Below the pieces are notes generated by a model. It saw only the letters and a program-made list of their open reading frames with translations, searched no databases and was not told where the DNA came from. A stretch of DNA of 64,000 bases from contig CP141139.1 of assembly GCA_035236585.1 (NCBI GenBank), positions 22,398,990-22,462,989 of the forward strand. Direction: 5' to 3'. The stretch comes from Warburgia ugandensis. Lineage: Eukaryota; Streptophyta; Magnoliopsida; Canellales; Canellaceae. How positions within the stretch are numbered: position 1 is the first letter of the stretch; each line of letters starts with the position of its first letter. Both the position numbers and the translations under genes were made by a program. This document shows, piece by piece, positions 60,219 to 64,000 of the stretch.

Positions 60219-62358
60219 TGTTGAATTTTTTGCAAGTACACAAGCTATTATAGTGTAGCGTGTGCAAGTATGGGTCGATCTCATCGGGACTCACTTTAAG
60301 AAATTGAAGTTTTAATAAAATTTAATTGTTCAAGAATTAAAATTAAATGATAGAAATTAACAAAAAGTGCAATCAAACTTTAGATGTGTTTAATCAATGA
60401 AATTATAGAGGTATAAGCCAAAAAAATAAAATTTTAACTAAATAAACATGAAAAATCTATTTTCCTAGACTAATTATCGTCAAATTCTTTAGATATGGTC
60501 TCATAGACTTTCATCAACCTTCATTAGTCTCTTCCTGGTGCTTCTAATTGATGATCCACTAGATGGAGTAGGCAGATTCCAAAAAAAATCTAAGAGAACT
60601 GGGTTAGATAAGAAATTTAAGATTTGGACGGTTTAAATCACTTTCTGGAGTTTAGATTAAAGATTAGAGAAATTATTCAAGTCAATGGATATCCTAAGAA
60701 TAAATTTTGAAAGTTAATTAAAAATCTAATTTGAAACAAAATAAAGGAGAAATTGAGAAATCTTGGTTGTTAAGGCTAACCCGTTGATTGTGTAATTCTT
60801 GGATAACATAATACAAATAAAGCAGAACAGAAATAGAAATAGGGGTACAAATGTAATTAAAGAGGAAATTTTGCTGGAATTAACTCAGAACTACAATGGG
60901 CAAAATTTGAATTAAACAAAAAATCTGATTAAAACGAAAAAAAGAACAGGAAACCTGACAAAGTAAAGTGGAGACGATGAAGATGGAGAGAAGGAGAAGA
61001 ATGGGAGGAAAAGAGGGGCAGAAAGAGGAAAACAGAGGAAACCCATGTCAAGTTCCTTCTCTGAGTCGACCGGTGATGGGGAAGATGCTGGTGATAAAAG
61101 GGGATTGCCGGTACTGGACAGGGCGGTGTTGAGTAGGTGACGCCGTGCTGGTGGAAGAGGAGGATTGGGTAGGTGACGCCGTGCCTGTCGAGCTGGGTTG
61201 TGGGTGTCGACCAGAAGGGGGCAGGGCGGTGTTGATGGAGATTGGGCAGACGGCGACCTGGGCTGAGGTGACGATAAAGCCGATGGAGATCTGGGCTGTT
61301 CGGTCGTGACAAGTAGGGGAAGCCGGTGCTTGTGTGTGGTGCACTGGAAGACAAAGACGTCCTAGATGGTGGAGCGAATCTCGGCCGTATTAAGCAGAAG
61401 GGGCAGTCAAAGTTGAATAGAGGAGATAAAATGGGAGCTGTGAGGAGTGGCGGTTCTTGGTGGACTGCTAGAATGGAGAGATACTAGAGAGACATAAATG
61501 AGTGGAGGAGAAGACGATCTAGTTGTGAGATGCCGGCTTGGGTAGCGGGGAAGAGGTGCAAACAGAGTAAAAAAAACGGTGATTGGGAAGGAGTGAAGGA
61601 GGGACTGGAAGAGGGGGAGCTGGATTCACTGTCCGGTCATGACAAACAGAGGCAGTGGTGATGGGTGACTGGGGCGCCGAGTGGTGATCAAAGAAGGTGA
61701 GGGGAAGATCGGGCAGTGAACAAACAGAGGAATGATGAATGGAAAACAAAGAAACAATAGATTTCGATGAACTAAAGGAGCTGGTGGTGCTTGAAAAGGA
61801 AAAAATGATTAATAGATGAAGTTAAAAGAACAAAAACGATAAAAAAAAAAGAAAGGAAAAAAAAGAAGGAAAGCCAAAGAAAACAAAGCAAAAACTAAAC
61901 TTTTTTAAGACTCCTACGGTTTTCTCTTTTTATAATTTCCACCATTCTTATCTCCTCCCCCAAATTTCCTTACTACAAAACTTCCTCTTCATTCCAAATC
62001 CTATCCATGATTTTATTTTCTTCAATTTTTAGGAAACTATCCCATCTTACTTTATGATTGATCTGGTTCATTTAATGTCTTTTTGGATGATCTGTACCGT
62101 TAAAATTCAATCTGAACCATCCAAGCCTAATTCTGTTTGATTTGCAACATATTAAACTAGATCAGAATCATCTAACCACACATTAAATATCTAATTAGCT
62201 GAGATGATCGTCTGACCATTAATTTTCACAATTTATGATTGGATGGTCAATTTGAGCTAAATTTAATATTTTATCTAAAAAGCATCAAATGGATGAGTTA
62301 GATGATCTAAATTAAATGCTAAATTAGGGGTCTTTTGGCCAAATTTAAATATTTAACA
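60219..62358 (-). repeat. Element E, 5' LTR (~2,140 bp)
   Basis: On the minus strand it begins TGTTAAATATTTAAATTTGG and ends with AATTCAACA. Near its start it carries ACCCCTAATTTAGCATTTAA, like ACCCCTAATTTAGTATTTGA of element A. It has a pyrimidine-rich middle (minus strand) but no long CT microsatellite, unlike A. Open frames at 60,929-61,749 follow from this skew. Confidence 0.8.
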
Positions 62359-62449
62359 ACAATATTTCTAAAGTTTGAAGAGTAATTGTCTGAGACTTTG
62401 AGCTTTTACACACTATTATTTTCTCCTCTCTACTGAGTATATAATTTGC
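62359..62449. other. Flank between element E and the CACTA relic
   Basis: AT-rich, nothing recognised. ACAAT at 62,359-62,363 would be E's target pentamer, but the other end of E is lost. Confidence 0.3.
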
Positions 62450-63090
62450 TTTAGGCAATTATTTTCCTTGATTGACCCTATTATGTCAATATAACCTTCT
62501 CTTCAAACACATCTTCATAAGATCTTTTCGATCTGCAAGTCTATCTTTTATTTTTCTTTGTATGTCAGGCAAGGTATAGACTAAGCTTTCATACACATTC
62601 ATCTTAATGTGCATGACATCCAAATTTCAGTATGCAACCTAAAAGAAAATTGACTTTTTCTTCCAACAACTACTGAAGTTGTTTTTACCTATTAGTTATT
62701 TTCTTCTCTTCCACAAGACATTAAGTTTTTCAACATGTTCCAATACTTGTCATCCTATCAACATCTTTGGAGGTGTCATTGTCTTAAATTATCGTTAAAT
62801 TTTTCCTTCTTAAAATTATATGTATGGTCTCTACACAATCATCTTCTATAGTCAAGGAATGTCATTTTTCTACGATAGGACAAGCATTGTATCTGTTCAC
62901 GATGCATCCAGACAAATTACTGTACATATGAAAGTTACTTATTGTCCCCAATGTTATAGCTTTTAGGGTGAACGACTCTTTCTTATATACATTGTAAATT
63001 GCAACACCTATATCCCATAACTTCTCAAGACTAGCAAGCAAGGGAGCTAAGTAAACGTGATGTTTCTGATCAACCGTTCCACATGTAAAA
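62450..63090 (-). pseudogene. CACTA (En/Spm) transposase relic, TNP2 type
   Basis: On the minus strand blocks of the TNP2 domain appear in family order. LYNVYKKESFTLKA-like text (IYNVYKKESFTLKAITLGTI then SNFHMYSNLSGCIVNRYNAC) matches the usual Y-D-A-Y-...-F-x-L-R-A-x-L-L-W-T-I-N-D-F-P-A-Y-x-N-L-S-G. Next comes NLDVMHIKMNVYESLVYTLP then DIQRKIKDRLADRKDLMKMC, matching LDVMHIEKNVCESLIGTLLNIPGKTKDG. Several stops and frame changes interrupt it. TNP2 cuts and rejoins CACTA transposons. No CACTA terminal repeat was found in the window; the ends may lie beyond it or be lost. Confidence 0.82.
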
Positions 63091-63232
63091 GTACTTCCCT
63101 CAAGTTAACCCTAAAATAGATTATGTATACTTATGGACTTCAAACATGGAAAGCACTAAGTTGAAATGAGTTTAAAAAAATAATGATTTTAAATTTAGCC
63201 ACTATAGATTGGAATTTCAGGATGACTGACAT

Positions 63233-63352
63233 GTAAAAAAAACTCCTCGAGTCTATTACACATTCTCTAATAGATTGGAGTGGTGCGGACCTCAAACCTG
63301 CAATTTAGTGTCAATGGTAGAGTCGCCTTTTCTCTAACATTGGGTTAGAGAC
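63233..63352 (-). mobile_element. tRNA-derived SINE-like unit
   Basis: On the minus strand GGTCTCTAACCCAATGTTAG gives an acceptor and D-arm-like start with box A. About 45 bp on, GCAGGTTTGAGGTCCGCACC gives box B. A body of some 45 bp ends in a run of eight T (complement at 63,233-63,242). This organisation suits a short T-tailed plant SINE. No target duplication recognised, and the family is not identified. Confidence 0.45.
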
Positions 63353-63444
63353 CTTTTTGGCTATCTATAAATTTTCCAATGTTTCCCTTTACTTCTCTAA
63401 CAACATTTCATCTTTTCCCTCAAGACGTCTATCCCTAAGTTAAT
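63353..63444. other. Unassigned DNA near the right edge
   Basis: Nothing recognised. Confidence 0.3.
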
Positions 63445-63606
63445 CATCTCTAACTTCAGAACAAACTTTTCCGAGTAATACTAAAACCAAGAAGGTAGAA
63501 TTTGGGAAATACAAATACTTGGCTGCAGAGTTCAGTGGAAGTTTAGTAAAAGAGGAAGCACTAGTTTCATGCACCGATGAGACCAATTTGAAAGAAAGAG
63601 TATGAA
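63445..63606 (+). other. Possible exon or gene relic, unrecognised
   Basis: A 53-codon open stretch ends at TGA near 63,606 and has protein-like composition: VEFGKYKYLAAEFSGSLVKE then EALVSCTDETNLKERV. No start codon fits and I know no family. It could be an exon fragment or chance. Confidence 0.2.
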
Positions 63607-63753
63607 ATTTGGATGAAGCTTTAGGAAATGATAAACCAAAGAATAAACGCGGGTGCTTTAGCCTTTTTTTCCTTCAAAGATTGTCAAAAGAATAAACCTA
63701 GAGCAGAAGCCTAAACAAAGATTTTCCAAAATCAAAATCTTTCTTATTTAGGT

Positions 63754-63994
63754 ACAGGCATTTGAAGACAACCCCGCAGTTACCTATGAATTTACAGGCG
63801 ATTCACTTTTCTGATACCTGCAACGCATTTTCCTTTTCTTCTTTTTCTATACTTCAGAAAGGAAGATTGCTTTTTACGGTTCTTCTTCAACAATTGGTTC
63901 ACCATTTTCAACTAGTGAAGAGGTGTCTGAAGCAGCATCATCTATGGCTACGTTTGAAAAGTCAGGTGGTGTAACACTTCCCTGATCCCCATTC
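63754..63994 (+). other. Possible exon pieces of an unrecognised gene at the right edge
   Basis: After a good acceptor (TTTCTTATTTAG, about 63,751) one frame reads VQAFEDNPAVTYEFTGDSLF. After another acceptor-like TATACTTCAG (about 63,857) another frame reads IAFYGSSSTIGSPFSTSEEV and SEAASSMATFEKSGGVTLP before a stop. Both have coding-like composition. The phase between them was not resolved, and a chance open frame at 63,762-63,974 overlaps. Confidence 0.25.
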
Positions 63995-64000
63995 AGAGAC

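Larger units (their letters stand above)
42971..62358 (-). mobile_element. Element E: Athila/Tat-type Ty3/gypsy relic, split by A and C
   Basis: A fossil in minus orientation. Its pieces are the 5' LTR (60,219-62,358), primer-binding site and leader (60,036-60,218), the rest of the leader, gag, protease and pol start (42,971-46,549), and a short pol piece left of element A (31,063-31,164). Element C occupies 46,550-60,035. Most of pol and the 3' LTR are gone. E is related to A (shared LTR ends, leader blocks, gag and protease motifs) but well diverged. It is older than A and C, since both lie inside it. Many breaks. Confidence 0.85.

Noticed and set aside
60929-61749. Pro/Ser/His-rich frames in the LTR of element E
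   Set aside because: They arise from a skewed-composition LTR middle and have no domain or supporting context.

Overview
This window is repeat-rich nuclear DNA of a flowering plant. The evidence is an Au-type tRNA-derived SINE, Ty3/gypsy elements of the Tekay/Del chromovirus and Athila/Tat types, RTE-type LINEs, a MuDR-like transposase relic and a CACTA (TNP2) transposase relic. Only the first 1.65 kb looks like a working host gene. The species cannot be read from the sequence.

Layout. 1-1646: the last two exons of an unidentified host gene on the + strand, split by an intron of about 1.36 kb. 1.65-6.9 kb: gene-poor DNA with an Au-like SINE and its 9-bp target duplication, a 42-bp minisatellite, an RNase H-like relic, two long CT tracts and one copy of an unidentified ~320-bp repeat (called R here). 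6.95-9.44 kb: a 5'-truncated RTE LINE (+). 9.9 kb: a tRNA-like 76-mer. 10.5-12.55 kb: a decayed MuDR-like transposase gene (-). 13.75-15.34 kb: an inverted second copy of R directly joined to a second, shorter RTE LINE (-). 15.34-19.68 kb: an antisense gypsy relic (element F). 19.68-27.9 kb: a second antisense gypsy relic (element D) with a ~4.0-kb LTR.

28.8-62.4 kb is a nest of LTR retrotransposons. A partial + strand LTR (B, 28.8-31.06 kb) abuts an antisense Athila/Tat-like element (E). E is cut twice: by an Athila/Tat-like element A (31,165-42,965, flanked by the 5-bp duplication ATAGG) and by a Tekay/Del-like element C (46,550-60,035, LTRs about 4.4 kb each). Removing A and C conceptually brings E's parts back into order, so E is older than both. 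From 62.4 kb to the end lie a CACTA transposase relic (-), a SINE-like tRNA head and weak exon-like stretches.

The elements do not form a pathway. They are layers of insertion, and the order of insertion can partly be read. I found no convincing new functional system. The best candidates for something undescribed are repeat R, the period-53 tandem array whose copy number differs between the sister LTRs of C, the microsatellite-carrying LTRs of A, and the degenerate tandem array inside D's LTR. Percent differences quoted were counted by eye over short stretches.
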